From NCBI RefSeq assembly GCF_002104475.1, contig NZ_NBOF01000003.1:434001-498000 (forward strand): a stretch of DNA of 64,000 bases. Reading direction: 5' to 3'. Position 1 is the stretch's first letter. The number at the start of each line of letters is the position of its first letter. The position numbers and the translations under genes are program-made. The notes under the pieces are model-generated. The model was not told the DNA's origin and did not search any database. It saw nothing but the letters and a program-made list of their open reading frames with translations. This DNA comes from Cognaticolwellia mytili (GTDB lineage: Bacteria > Pseudomonadota > Gammaproteobacteria > Enterobacterales > Alteromonadaceae). This document shows, piece by piece, positions 45,364-55,122 of the stretch.

Positions 45364-46641
45364 ATGACCGATATGAAAACAGGTGACGGTGATGACGGTA
45401 AGTTACTGTATTGCTCATTTTGTGGTAAAAGTCAGCATGAAGTACGCAAGTTAATTGCTGGTCCTTCAGTCTTTGTTTGTGATGAATGTGTCGAGCTTTG
45501 CAACGATATTATTCGAGAAGAAATTAAAGAAATTGCGCCTAAGCAAGATAAAGAAAGCTTACCAACGCCAATTGAAATTCGTGAAAGCTTAGATGACTAT
45601 GTTATCGGGCAAGAGCACGCCAAAAAAGTTCTCGCGGTAGCGGTGTATAATCATTACAAACGCTTGCGTAACGGCGACTCTCATAATGGGGTTGAATTAA
45701 GTAAAAGTAATATTTTACTTATTGGCCCAACAGGTAGTGGTAAAACACTATTAGCGCAAACATTAGCACGCTTACTTGATGTGCCATTTACCATGGCAGA
45801 TGCAACAACATTAACTGAAGCAGGTTATGTTGGTGAAGATGTTGAAAACATTATTCAGAAGTTATTACAAAAATGTGACTACGACGTTGAGAAAGCTCAG
45901 CGTGGTATTGTTTACATTGATGAAATTGATAAAATTTCACGTAAGTCTGATAACCCATCAATCACACGTGACGTGTCTGGTGAAGGTGTTCAACAAGCAT
46001 TATTGAAATTGATTGAAGGTACGATTGCTTCTGTACCACCTCAGGGGGGTCGTAAGCATCCACAGCAAGAGTTCTTGCAAGTTGATACCTCTAAAATTTT
46101 ATTTATTTGTGGCGGCGCATTCTCCGGTCTTGATAAGGTTGTTGAACAACGTTCTCATACCGGTACAGGGATTGGTTTTGGTGCGACGGTTCGTGGTAAA
46201 GATGATGAAAAGACCTTAACTCAGCGTTTTCAGGATGTAGAACCTGAAGATCTAGTTAAGTATGGTTTGATCCCTGAGTTTATTGGTCGCTTACCCGTTG
46301 TTGCAACATTAACAGAATTAGACGAAGCGGCACTTATTCAGATTCTGCAAGAACCAAAAAATGCCTTAACTAAGCAATTTACCGCTCTTTTTGATATGGA
46401 AAAAGTGGAACTTGAGTTTAGAGATGATGCGTTAAAAGCGATTGCTCATAAAGCTATGGTTCGCAAAACGGGAGCTCGTGGTTTACGCTCTATTGTTGAG
46501 AGTGTATTACTTGAAACAATGTATGAACTGCCTTCAATGGAAAATGCTGCAAAGGTTGTTGTAGATGAAACCGTTATTAAAGGTGAGTCAAAACCGATTA
46601 TTATTTATGAAACGCAACAAGATAAAGCGTCTTCCGAGTAA
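45364..46641 (+). CDS. clpX: Clp protease ATPase subunit ClpX
   Basis: 425 residues. A C4 zinc finger opens the protein ([14 protein letters not shown] ... CDECVELC). The AAA+ core has Walker [13 protein letters not shown], Walker [11 protein letters not shown] and pore loop GYVGED. The ClpP-contact loop is IGFGATVR, and sensor 2 is [10 protein letters not shown]. It unfolds tagged substrates for ClpP. GAGGT is well placed before the ATG. A strong terminator follows. Confidence 0.97.
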   Translation: MTDMKTGDGDDGKLLYCSFCGKSQHEVRKLIAGPSVFVCDECVELCNDIIREEIKEIAPKQDKESLPTPIEIRESLDDYVIGQEHAKKVLAVAVYNHYKRLRNGDSHNGVELSKSNILLIGPTGSGKTLLAQTLARLLDVPFTMADATTLTEAGYVGEDVENIIQKLLQKCDYDVEKAQRGIVYIDEIDKISRKSDNPSITRDVSGEGVQQALLKLIEGTIASVPPQGGRKHPQQEFLQVDTSKILFICGGAFSGLDKVVEQRSHTGTGIGFGATVRGKDDEKTLTQRFQDVEPEDLVKYGLIPEFIGRLPVVATLTELDEAALIQILQEPKNALTKQFTALFDMEKVELEFRDDALKAIAHKAMVRKTGARGLRSIVESVLLETMYELPSMENAAKVVVDETVIKGESKPIIIYETQQDKASSE

Positions 46642-46684
46642 CGATTAGAGCATAAACCTACTCGGTTTAGTGATAAAGTAATAT

Positions 46685-46724
46685 AAAGTGGCGTTAGTCT
46701 TGATGATTAACGCCACTTTTTTTT
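46685..46724 (+). terminator. Terminator after clpX
   Basis: AAAGTGGCGTTA (46685-46696) pairs with TAACGCCACTTT (46708-46719), an 11-nt loop, then T's to 46724. Confidence 0.92.
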
Positions 46725-46812
46725 GTTCATCAGTTGAAAGTAATATCAAACGCCCCATATACAAATACATATCCTTGTAATCACATCATACTATTCACCG
46801 AGAGAGTAACCA

Positions 46813-49161
46813 ATGACTAAAGAGTTATCTGGCGTAGTTGAAATTCCCGTATTAGCTTTGCGTGATGTTGTTGTCTATCCGCAAATGGTGATCCCATTAT
46901 TTGTTGGTCGCGAAAAATCGATTCGCTGTTTAGATATTGCCAATGAAAACGATAAGCAAATTTTTCTTGTTGCTCAAAAAGATGCTGCAGTTGACGACCC
47001 GACACAAGATGACCTGTATCAAACAGGTACCATTGCTACTATTTTACAAATGCTTAAATTGCCTGATGGTACTGTTAAGGTGCTAGTTGAGGGAGCACGA
47101 CGCGCAAGTATTAGTGAGTTTGTTGAAACTGAAGAATACTTTACAGCTAATGCAACCTATCTAAGTGTAGAAGGCGAACCTGACGATAGTACTGAAGTGT
47201 TAATTCGTTCAGCTATATCTCAGTTTGAAGGCTATGTAAAACTGAACAAAAAAATTCCACCAGAAGTATTAACCTCTGTTTCAGGTATTGATGATGCTGA
47301 ACAGTTGGCTGATACCATGGCTGCACATATGCCATTAAAGCTAGTTGATAAGCAGAAAGTGCTTGAAATCATTAATGTGTCAGAACGTCTTGAATTTTTA
47401 ATGGCGTTAATGGAAGGTGAAATCGACTTATTGCAAGTTGAGAAAAAAATTCGTACTCGCGTTAAAAAGCAAATGGAAAAGAGTCAACGCGAGTACTATT
47501 TGAATGAGCAAATGAAAGCGATTCAAAAAGAATTAGGTGATGATGAAGAGGGCACTAACGAAGTTGAGCAAATTGAAAAGCAAATTGAAGCAGCTCAAAT
47601 GCCAAAAGAAGCCAAAGAAAAGACCTTAACGGAATTGAAAAAGCTGAAAATGATGTCACCAATGTCAGCAGAAGCAACGGTAGTTCGCAGTTATATTGAT
47701 TGGATGATCAGCGTACCTTGGAAAAAGCGCAGTAAGTTGAAGCGTAACCTTAAGCTTGCACAAGAAGTTTTAGACAAAGATCATTACGGTCTTGATAAAG
47801 TTAAAGAGCGCATTTTAGAGTATTTGGCCGTTCAGCAACGTGTTAGTCAATTAAAAGGGCCAATTTTATGTTTAGTTGGACCTCCTGGCGTTGGTAAGAC
47901 CTCTCTAGGGCAGTCTATTGCGCATTCAACGGGTCGTAAATACGTTCGTATGGCATTGGGCGGTGTACGTGATGAGGCTGAAATTCGTGGTCATAGAAGA
48001 ACTTATATTGGCTCATTACCGGGCAAGTTAATTCAAAAAATTGCCAAAGTAGGGGTTAAAAACCCACTATTCTTACTTGATGAAATCGATAAAATGGCCT
48101 CCGATATGCGAGGTGATCCTGCCTCCGCTTTATTAGAGGTGCTAGATCCAGAGCAAAACAGCAGTTTCAATGACCATTACCTCGAAGTTGATTATGATTT
48201 ATCTGATGTGATGTTTGTTGCTACATCTAATAGTATGGATATTCCTGGGCCATTGCTTGACCGTATGGAAGTGATTCGTCTATCTGGTTATACCGAAGAC
48301 GAAAAGCTAAATATTGCCAAAAGCCATTTAGTTAATAAACAAATTGAACGTAATGGCTTAAAGAGTAAAGAAATTACCATTGAAGATAGCGCCATTATCG
48401 GCATTATTCGATATTACACTCGTGAAGCGGGTGTTCGTGCGCTAGAACGTGAAATTTCTAAATTATGTCGCAAAGCTGTCAAAGCCATTTTACTAGAAAA
48501 AGATATAAAGCAGGTTATGATTAATCAAGATAACCTATCTGACTATCTTGGTGTCCAGCGTTTCGATTACGGTAAAGCAGATGACGAAAATCGAGTTGGT
48601 TTAGTTACAGGCCTAGCGTGGACGCAAGTTGGTGGTGAATTATTAACTATAGAAACAGCTTCAGTACCTGGTAAAGGGAAGCTTAGCTACACAGGTTCTC
48701 TTGGTGATGTTATGCAAGAATCTATTCAAGCGGCGATGACTGTTGTTCGAAGTCGCACTGAAAAACTACGCATTAATGAAGATTTCCATGAAAAACGTGA
48801 TATTCATGTTCATGTTCCTGAAGGGGCTACGCCTAAAGACGGACCAAGTGCTGGTGTTGGTATGTGTACCGCTTTGGTATCAAGTTTAACTGGTAACCCT
48901 GTAAAAGCTGATGTTGCTATGACGGGGGAGATCACTTTACGTGGTGAGGTACTTGCTATTGGTGGTTTGAAAGAAAAGCTATTAGCGGCTCATCGTGGCG
49001 GCATTAAAACGGTTGTTATTCCTAAAGATAATGAACGTGATCTGAAAGAAATTCCAGACAATGTTAAAGCTGACTTAGCCATTCATCCTGTTAAATGGGT
49101 TGATGAGGTACTTGCATTAGCTTTAGAGCATCCTGTTGATAAATGGCAATTAGGTAGCTAG
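46813..49161 (+). CDS. lon: ATP-dependent protease La
   Basis: 782 residues, E. coli Lon size. The N-domain opens with [21 protein letters not shown] coiled linker includes [18 protein letters not shown]. The AAA+ module has [15 protein letters not shown] and [12 protein letters not shown]. The protease domain has the catalytic Ser in [12 protein letters not shown] and the Lys in [14 protein letters not shown]. It degrades misfolded and regulatory proteins. GAGAG precedes the ATG. A weak GTTTGAAAA/TTTTCAAAC stem (about 49214-49246) follows the gene. Confidence 0.97.
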   Translation: MTKELSGVVEIPVLALRDVVVYPQMVIPLFVGREKSIRCLDIANENDKQIFLVAQKDAAVDDPTQDDLYQTGTIATILQMLKLPDGTVKVLVEGARRASISEFVETEEYFTANATYLSVEGEPDDSTEVLIRSAISQFEGYVKLNKKIPPEVLTSVSGIDDAEQLADTMAAHMPLKLVDKQKVLEIINVSERLEFLMALMEGEIDLLQVEKKIRTRVKKQMEKSQREYYLNEQMKAIQKELGDDEEGTNEVEQIEKQIEAAQMPKEAKEKTLTELKKLKMMSPMSAEATVVRSYIDWMISVPWKKRSKLKRNLKLAQEVLDKDHYGLDKVKERILEYLAVQQRVSQLKGPILCLVGPPGVGKTSLGQSIAHSTGRKYVRMALGGVRDEAEIRGHRRTYIGSLPGKLIQKIAKVGVKNPLFLLDEIDKMASDMRGDPASALLEVLDPEQNSSFNDHYLEVDYDLSDVMFVATSNSMDIPGPLLDRMEVIRLSGYTEDEKLNIAKSHLVNKQIERNGLKSKEITIEDSAIIGIIRYYTREAGVRALEREISKLCRKAVKAILLEKDIKQVMINQDNLSDYLGVQRFDYGKADDENRVGLVTGLAWTQVGGELLTIETASVPGKGKLSYTGSLGDVMQESIQAAMTVVRSRTEKLRINEDFHEKRDIHVHVPEGATPKDGPSAGVGMCTALVSSLTGNPVKADVAMTGEITLRGEVLAIGGLKEKLLAAHRGGIKTVVIPKDNERDLKEIPDNVKADLAIHPVKWVDEVLALALEHPVDKWQLGS

Positions 49162-49452
49162 ATGAGTGGAAAAGCGACATTTTCTGCCGAAAAATTGAAA
49201 AAAATAGTAAAAAGTTTGAAAAAAACGCAATTAACGCTTTTCAAACGCTGAAACTATGGTAAGTTAATGACGCTGATAACGCTAGAGCCCATATACATAA
49301 GGGGCTTTAGTAAAGATAAAAATAATTTTCAATATTTTTAGTTTTCTTTAACTCAGTGCTTGATGTTCAAAAAGAAGCTTGGTATAAAAGTTTCCGCAGG
49401 ACGCTAAAACATGAGATAGCGCTGAATAATAACAATTGAAGGGGAATACACT

Positions 49453-49725
49453 GTGAATAAATCTCAATTAATCGAGAAGATTGCTGCTGGTGCTGACATT
49501 TCTAAAGCTGCGGCTGGCCGCGCGTTAGATTCATTTATCGAAGCAGTTACAGAAGAGTTAAAAGGCGGCGAGCAAGTTGCATTAGTTGGTTTTGGTACTT
49601 TCTCAGTACGTGACCGTGCTGCACGCACTGGTCGCAACCCACAAACTGGTGCGACTATTGAAATCGCAGCAGCTAAAATTCCATCTTTTAAAGCTGGTAA
49701 AGCACTTAAAGATGCATGTAACTAA
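49453..49725 (+). CDS. hupB: DNA-binding protein HU-beta
   Basis: 90 residues, the HU length, starting at GTG with AAGGGG upstream. It has [20 protein letters not shown], the body [20 protein letters not shown], and the DNA-intercalating arm GRNPQTG with the invariant Pro. HU-beta directly follows lon, as in E. coli. It is nucleoid-associated and bends DNA. It is followed by a good terminator. The ccm genes separate it from ppiD, which is adjacent to hupB in E. coli. Confidence 0.96.
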   Translation: MNKSQLIEKIAAGADISKAAAGRALDSFIEAVTEELKGGEQVALVGFGTFSVRDRAARTGRNPQTGATIEIAAAKIPSFKAGKALKDACN

Positions 49726-49751
49726 TCTTAGCCTTTGCTGAAGATTATAAA

Positions 49752-49782
49752 TTAAGCCGCTTTATAGCGGCTTAATTGTTTT
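49752..49782 (+). terminator. Terminator after hupB
   Basis: TTAAGCCGCT (49752-49761) pairs with AGCGGCTTAA (49766-49775), a 4-nt loop, then TTGTTTTT. Confidence 0.92.
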
Positions 49783-50209
49783 TATAACGTGAATACATAT
49801 ATCATCAACACCTTCCGCATTAGACATCGACATAAATATTTCACTACTTCCCCATTTTCTTCTTAATAGTATTCCTGTGACTTAAATCATATTTACTAAT
49901 TTTGACCTCGGTCAACCTTTACGTTGAAGCTAGACAAGAGACGTTAGCACGATAGCATTTTAGTGTTATATTACGCTCACTTTAGAGTTAACATTGCAAA
50001 AACGAAGCAATAAGAACTTTGATGGTTGAAAGTAATAATACTTCTTAGTTATAGATAAGCATTATTACAATGTATAACTAGGAAAAATGTCACAGAGTTG
50101 TTAACCTTGCATCGCGTAAACTAGCAATGCGTGTTGAGCAGTGTTATTCCGTTTCGCCAAGCATTTTAGAAGCGTTTTATTTGATAATCATAGGTATAAA
50201 TTAATTATT
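49783..50209. other. Intergenic before ccmI, with an FNR-like palindrome
   Basis: About 430 bp without a gene. TTGACCTCGGTCAA (49902-49915) is a perfect two-fold site of the FNR/CRP-family shape (TTGA-N6-TCAA), differing from E. coli FNR by C/G at the inner positions. It lies about 300 bp before ccmI, so any control would have to act on a promoter within this stretch. Nothing else was recognised. Confidence 0.45.
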
Positions 50210-51466
50210 ATGACTACATTCTGGCTGGCAATGCTATTTTTTATAGTGATTGCATTACTCATTGTATGGCGAATTTTTGCGGCTCCTAAAAATACTATTG
50301 GTGCAGAAAACACCAACATCCGTCAAGAAACTAATGTCACTCTTTATCATGAACATTTGGCTAATTTAGAAAATGACTTGGCTGAAGGTAGTATTGAACA
50401 AGAAAGCTATACTCAGCTAAAAGCTGAGTTAGATAAAACGCTTGTACAAGATGTTGATCCTAATCAAGCACAAGCAGAAATGAATCAAAGACGATCAATG
50501 CTGTGGCCACTTGCTATTGGACTCGCGATTATCAGCTTGAGTTTATCCACCTATATGACTTTTGGCGCTTATCCACAACTTAGTTCACCAATGGCGTTGA
50601 ACGAAGATCCACATGGCCAATTACCACCTGAGCAAATGCTCGCGGTGCGTTTACAACAACTGGAAGCTGATGTAGAGAAAAACCCGAAAAATACCCAAGC
50701 ATGGTTTAGTCTAGGTCAAGCATATATATCTGCTGGTGAGTTTGACAGTGCTATCAAAGCGTTTGACACCGTTATGGAAGAAGTTGGAGAATATGCTGAA
50801 TTGCTAGGGCCAAAAGCTCAAGCTATGTACTACAAAAATGATCAGCGTATCAATAGTGAAATACAGATTGTTATTGATAAAGCCCTTGCACTTGATGCCT
50901 TAGATGCATCGACAAATATTTTATTGGGCATGGATAGCTTTAGTAACAGCGACTTTGCTAATGCGGTAAAATATTGGGAAACTGTATTAAATAGCGGTCG
51001 TCCAGGTATTAGTGTCCAAGCCCTAACAGGAGCGGTTGAAGAAGCTAAAAACCAAATGCGTATTAGTGGCGAAATGGCAGCTTCTGGAGTAGAAAGTGTT
51101 GTTGATGATTCATTACCGCGAATAGTTGTTAACGTTGCTTTAGCGCCAAATGTGCAAGAAGTGTTGATGAATAGTGAAGATAAGACAGTCTTTATTTATG
51201 CGGTTGCGGCCAATGGACCACGTATGCCGTTAGCGGCAGTGAAAATCAAAGCCAGCGATTTACCGACTAGTATCACCTTAGATGACTCGCAAGCAATGAC
51301 GCAACAAATGAAATTAAGTAGTGTTGACAGAGTAAGTGTTTATGCGGTTGTTTCTATGAAAGGTAGCGTAGGTATTAAGCCTGGCGATTTTAAAGCAGAA
51401 TTACTTGATATTGCGACAATACAAAAAGACGCATTAACAATGGAAATATCGACTCAAGTGCAGTAG
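50210..51466 (+). CDS. ccmI: Cytochrome c maturation protein CcmI
   Basis: 418 residues from the ATG at 50210. The open frame extends upstream to 50141, but that start would put a basic tail before the membrane helix. TM1 is MTTFWLAMLFFIVIALLIVW and TM2 is at about residues 98-118 (LWPLAIGLAIISLSLSTYM), with a leucine-zipper-like cytoplasmic loop between. The periplasmic part has TPR repeats (NTQAWFSLGQAYISAGEFDS; AKALALD-type helices) and a beta-rich C-terminal domain. CcmI presents apocytochrome c to the CcmF/CcmH haem ligation complex. It is first in a ccmI-F-G-H cluster, whereas in E. coli this function comes last. Confidence 0.88.
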   Translation: MTTFWLAMLFFIVIALLIVWRIFAAPKNTIGAENTNIRQETNVTLYHEHLANLENDLAEGSIEQESYTQLKAELDKTLVQDVDPNQAQAEMNQRRSMLWPLAIGLAIISLSLSTYMTFGAYPQLSSPMALNEDPHGQLPPEQMLAVRLQQLEADVEKNPKNTQAWFSLGQAYISAGEFDSAIKAFDTVMEEVGEYAELLGPKAQAMYYKNDQRINSEIQIVIDKALALDALDASTNILLGMDSFSNSDFANAVKYWETVLNSGRPGISVQALTGAVEEAKNQMRISGEMAASGVESVVDDSLPRIVVNVALAPNVQEVLMNSEDKTVFIYAVAANGPRMPLAAVKIKASDLPTSITLDDSQAMTQQMKLSSVDRVSVYAVVSMKGSVGIKPGDFKAELLDIATIQKDALTMEISTQVQ

Positions 51467-51617
51467 TCGTTTTGAAGAATAAATGCCGAAAACTGATTTA
51501 AATAATATTTTCGACATGACTTAGTTACATAATATTTGACTTGAAACTAGTGATCACTAAGTAAAGTTAGTTAGACTTAGCGCTATAATGTTTTGACATT
51601 AATTGACAGGAATTATC

Positions 51618-53603
51618 ATGATCCCAGAGCTCGGCCATTTCGCCCTCATTATCGGATTAGCGTTTGCTTTATGTTTGAGCATCGTACCGCTAATTGGCGT
51701 AGCGCAGAATAATCAACAACTGATAAACAGTGCCAAACCTTTGAGTTTTGGTTTGTTTCTATTTTTAACTATTAGTATTTGCTTATTAGCCTATAGTTTC
51801 ACGGTTGATGATTTCTCAGTTAAATATATCGCCAATCACTCGAATAGTTTATTGCCTTATTACTTTAAAATTAGTGCTGTTTGGGGCGGACACGAAGGTT
51901 CAATGCTGTTTTGGGTATTTGCTTTAACTGCATGGACGTTTGCTGTAGGTGTTTTTAGTAAACAATTAGAGCGGGAATTTGTTGCGCGCGTGTTAGCCGT
52001 TATGGGCATGATTGCTGTTGGTTTTATTTTATTTACCATATTGACTTCAAATCCTTTTGAACGTTTATTACCTAACTTTCCAATGGAAGGGCGAGATTTA
52101 AATCCATTGCTACAAGATATTGGTTTAATTATTCATCCGCCAATGTTGTATATGGGCTATGTTGGTTTTTCTGTCGCTTTTGCTTTTGCAATTGCTGCTT
52201 TGATGTCGGGTAAAATGGATGCAGCGTGGGCGCGTTGGTCGCGCCCTTGGACTGTTGCTGCATGGTCATTCTTATCTATTGGTATCGCACTAGGCAGCTG
52301 GTGGGCTTACTATGAACTTGGCTGGGGTGGCTGGTGGTTTTGGGATCCGGTAGAAAATGTTTCATTTATGCCTTGGCTTGCTGGTACTGCGTTAATTCAT
52401 GCGCTAGCTGTGACAGAGCAACGTAATACTTTTAAGCACTGGACATTATTACTGGCGATATTTACTTTCTCGTTGAACTTATTAGGCGCTTTTTTGGTTC
52501 GTTCAGGAGTCATCACCTCGGTACATTCATTTGCTGTTGATCCAGGACGAGGTTTTTACTTACTGATTTTACTTGCTTTAGCTGTTGGTGGTTCATTAAC
52601 TCTTTACGCACTTCGGGCAACTAATGTTAGTAGTCCAAGTCGTTTTACTGCGTATTCGCGTGAAAACACAATTTTAATCGCGATGTCGATATTAGTGACA
52701 GCCACGGTAACTATTTTAATCGGCACTTTATACCCGCTTATTATTGATGCTCTGGGTATGGGAAAAATATCTGTTGGTGCGCCATATTTTAATGCGGTAT
52801 TTATTCCTATGATGATAGCGTTATTTGTTTTTATGGGCATTGGACCTCTTATTCGATGGAAAAAGGCACGTAAGGGCGAGTTATCTAAGCATTTAAATCT
52901 AATTTCTATCTTCAGTGTTTTGTTTGGTGCTGCTTGGCCGTTTATGTTCGGTGGTGAATTTAACTTTATGGTCTTTGTTGGTATGACATTAGGCTGTTGG
53001 ATCACATTGGCGGTTTTAAAAGATCTCTTCAATAATGCTAAACAAGCAGATGGACGTTGGAAATTTTCGGCAGTACCATTAAACCATATAGGTATGGCTG
53101 TTGCGCATGCGGGAATTGCTGTAACCGTTATTGGTGTGACTATGGTGTCAAGTTACGAACATGAAGTAAATGTTAGAATGTCACCGGGAGAGTCTGTTGA
53201 TTTATCTGGTTATAGCATTGAGTTTGCGGGTACAAAAAATGTTGTCGGTCCAAATTATACAGCAATACAAGGGCAAATTAATGTTTCCTTAGATGGCGAA
53301 TTTGTGACTTTGCTAAATCCTGAACAACGTACTTATAAAGTGCAAACAATGGGGATGACAGAGGCTGGCATTCATACAACGTTATGGCGTGATATTTATG
53401 TTGCCTTAGGTGACCCATTAGGGCAAAACTCTTGGTCAATGCGTTTATATTATAAACCATTTATTGTGTGGATATGGTTAGGTGGCTTCTTTATGGCATT
53501 AGGTGGCTTGTTGGCTATTTTAAGTAAGCGTTACCGTAAGCGTGTTCTCGCAGCTGAGCATAAACAAAATCAAATTAACCCTTCAGTTTTACAAGAGGCT
53601 TAA
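51618..53603 (+). CDS. ccmF: Haem lyase subunit CcmF
   Basis: 661 residues from the ATG at 51618. AGGA lies 8 bp upstream, so the TTG at 51603 is not needed. There are about 14-15 membrane helices. The haem-handling WWD motif is WWAYYELGWGGWWFWDPVEN, followed by histidines in FMPWLAGTALIHALAVTEQR. VWGGHEGSMLFWVF and the second conserved His region HPPMLYMGYVG are also present. It attaches haem b from CcmE to the CXXCH motif of apocytochromes. It is followed 4 bp later by ccmG. Confidence 0.96.
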   Translation: MIPELGHFALIIGLAFALCLSIVPLIGVAQNNQQLINSAKPLSFGLFLFLTISICLLAYSFTVDDFSVKYIANHSNSLLPYYFKISAVWGGHEGSMLFWVFALTAWTFAVGVFSKQLEREFVARVLAVMGMIAVGFILFTILTSNPFERLLPNFPMEGRDLNPLLQDIGLIIHPPMLYMGYVGFSVAFAFAIAALMSGKMDAAWARWSRPWTVAAWSFLSIGIALGSWWAYYELGWGGWWFWDPVENVSFMPWLAGTALIHALAVTEQRNTFKHWTLLLAIFTFSLNLLGAFLVRSGVITSVHSFAVDPGRGFYLLILLALAVGGSLTLYALRATNVSSPSRFTAYSRENTILIAMSILVTATVTILIGTLYPLIIDALGMGKISVGAPYFNAVFIPMMIALFVFMGIGPLIRWKKARKGELSKHLNLISIFSVLFGAAWPFMFGGEFNFMVFVGMTLGCWITLAVLKDLFNNAKQADGRWKFSAVPLNHIGMAVAHAGIAVTVIGVTMVSSYEHEVNVRMSPGESVDLSGYSIEFAGTKNVVGPNYTAIQGQINVSLDGEFVTLLNPEQRTYKVQTMGMTEAGIHTTLWRDIYVALGDPLGQNSWSMRLYYKPFIVWIWLGGFFMALGGLLAILSKRYRKRVLAAEHKQNQINPSVLQEA

Positions 53604-53607
53604 ATTA

Positions 53608-54156
53608 GTGAAAAGTATTATCCGTTTTATACCATTAATTTTATTTGTTCTATTGGGTGTGTTGTTATACAGAGGATTGTTTTTAAATCCACAAGCTATG
53701 CCATCAGCAATGATAGGTAAGCCTTTGCCAGATTTTACAATGCCGATGTTAAAAGCAACACAAAAGCAAGTAGGCAGAGATGACCTTAAAGGCAATATCG
53801 TTCTGCTTAATGTTTGGGCAACATGGTGTATTCAATGTAAATATGAACACCCTTATTTGCTTAATATATCTCGTAATCCACGAGTTAAATTGTACGGTCT
53901 CAACTTTACTGATGAGCATAGTTCGGCGATACAGTGGTTAAAAGAATATAAGGACCCATATGTGTTTTCAATTTTTGATGAGCAAGGTGCGTTAGGTTTA
54001 GATATTGGCGTATTTGGTGCTCCTGAAACTTTTGTTATTGATCACACTGGTATTATTCGCAAGCGATTCGCGGGCCCGATCAATGATATGATTTGGAAGA
54101 AAGAATTTCTGCCTTTGATTGAAGTAATTGAAGCAGAAATGGCGCAGGGAGCGTAA
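53608..54156 (+). CDS. ccmG: Thiol:disulfide interchange protein CcmG/DsbE
   Basis: 182 residues from GTG at 53608, with AGAGG 9 bp before. The longer open frame from 53542 lies inside ccmF and is rejected. An N-terminal membrane anchor (FIPLILFVLLGVLLY) is followed by the thioredoxin fold with LNVWATWCIQCKYEHPYL (CxxC) and the cis-Pro loop FGAPETFVID. It keeps apocytochrome cysteines reduced in the periplasm and works with CcmH. It is 4 bp after ccmF and 1 bp before ccmH. Confidence 0.94.
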   Translation: MKSIIRFIPLILFVLLGVLLYRGLFLNPQAMPSAMIGKPLPDFTMPMLKATQKQVGRDDLKGNIVLLNVWATWCIQCKYEHPYLLNISRNPRVKLYGLNFTDEHSSAIQWLKEYKDPYVFSIFDEQGALGLDIGVFGAPETFVIDHTGIIRKRFAGPINDMIWKKEFLPLIEVIEAEMAQGA

Positions 54157-54157
54157 T

Positions 54158-54679
54158 ATGCAATTAACCATGCAAGCTAATATCAATAACACAGCTTTAA
54201 GCTTATTGCGTTTTTTACGCTTAGTGTTGAGTGTTTTGTTGTTAAGTGTCTTATGGAGTGCGAATGCAGCCGCCGGTCCTGTCGAAACATTTAAGTTTAA
54301 GGATGAAGCAACAAAATTACGCTTTCAAGTGCTATCAAAAGAATTACGTTGCCCGAAATGTCAAAACCAGAACCTTGCGGATTCAAATGCAAAAATAGCG
54401 GTCGATTTGCGTAAAAACCTATACAACTTATTGCAAGAAGGTCAGACGGATCAGGAAATTATTGATTTTATGGTGTATCGCTATGGCGACTTTGTTTTAT
54501 ATCGTCCTCAATTGAAAAAGCAAACTTATATACTTTGGTTTGGCCCATTGGCAATATTATTAAGCTTTGCGGTAGGCGTAGTTTTTGTACTAAGAAGACG
54601 TACTAAAATTAAAGATAATGAGCTAGACCTTTCTTCTAAAGAACAAGCTAATTTAGACGATATATTAAATAAGAAGTAG
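54158..54679 (+). CDS. ccmH: Cytochrome c maturation protein CcmH
   Basis: 173 residues from the ATG at 54158, with GGGAG upstream; the frame from 54128 overlaps ccmG and is rejected. The signal peptide ends at NAAAG. The redox motif is LRCPKCQNQNLADSNA, the CcmH hallmark, followed by FMVYRYGDFVLYRPQL, a C-terminal helix at about 125-145 and a charged tail. It is the short CcmH form without a TPR tail, which is supplied here by the separate CcmI. It reduces apocytochrome disulfides for haem ligation. The ccmA-E genes are not in this window. Confidence 0.94.
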   Translation: MQLTMQANINNTALSLLRFLRLVLSVLLLSVLWSANAAAGPVETFKFKDEATKLRFQVLSKELRCPKCQNQNLADSNAKIAVDLRKNLYNLLQEGQTDQEIIDFMVYRYGDFVLYRPQLKKQTYILWFGPLAILLSFAVGVVFVLRRRTKIKDNELDLSSKEQANLDDILNKK

Positions 54680-54773
54680 TTTTATTAACAATGTTTGCTT
54701 CTAAATGAATTATTCAATTGTGCAATTAGGGTCTATAAACGCTTTAGCGTAATGCCACTAAGAATTAACTATC

Positions 54774-54808
54774 AAGAGTAAGCCATATTTTATGACTTAC
54801 TCTTTTTT
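54774..54808 (+). terminator. Terminator after ccmH
   Basis: AAGAGTAAG (54774-54782) pairs with CTTACTCTT (54796-54804), with CATA/TATG pairing inside, then T's. Confidence 0.85.
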
Positions 54809-55122
54809 ATATTAAATATAAAGTGGGAGTATTAAAGCATATAAATAGAGAAGTAAGGGGAGATTTTGCTGCATATTTAACCGTTATTTCATCGTGATAG
54901 TAAAAGAGTTTCATTTTGATAACTATTGGGCTAACATGCCCGTTCAAATTGCGACTTTTAAGCCTATAACATAGTAAAGTAGCCTAGTTAAACTCGATGT
55001 TAATTTGTACAATTATCGCGTTGTAACAAAGCAAAATGCTATTTTCTGGTAAAATAGCGGTATATAAATATTGCAACTAAAGTCGCCCGGAAAGTACAAC
55101 TCCCTCGTGTAAAGAGATAAAG
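54809..55122. other. Intergenic before ppiD
   Basis: About 310 bp without an open frame. It should hold the ppiD promoter. A TAAAATAGCGGTATATAA stretch near 55051-55068 could include the -10, but the assignment is weak. Confidence 0.5.

Noticed and set aside
52604-53032. 142-codon minus-strand open frame inside ccmF
   Set aside because: Shadow frame opposite membrane helices of ccmF; no start signal or family features.
53542-53607. Upstream start of ccmG inside ccmF
   Set aside because: The GTG at 53608 has a ribosome site and the membrane anchor begins right after it.
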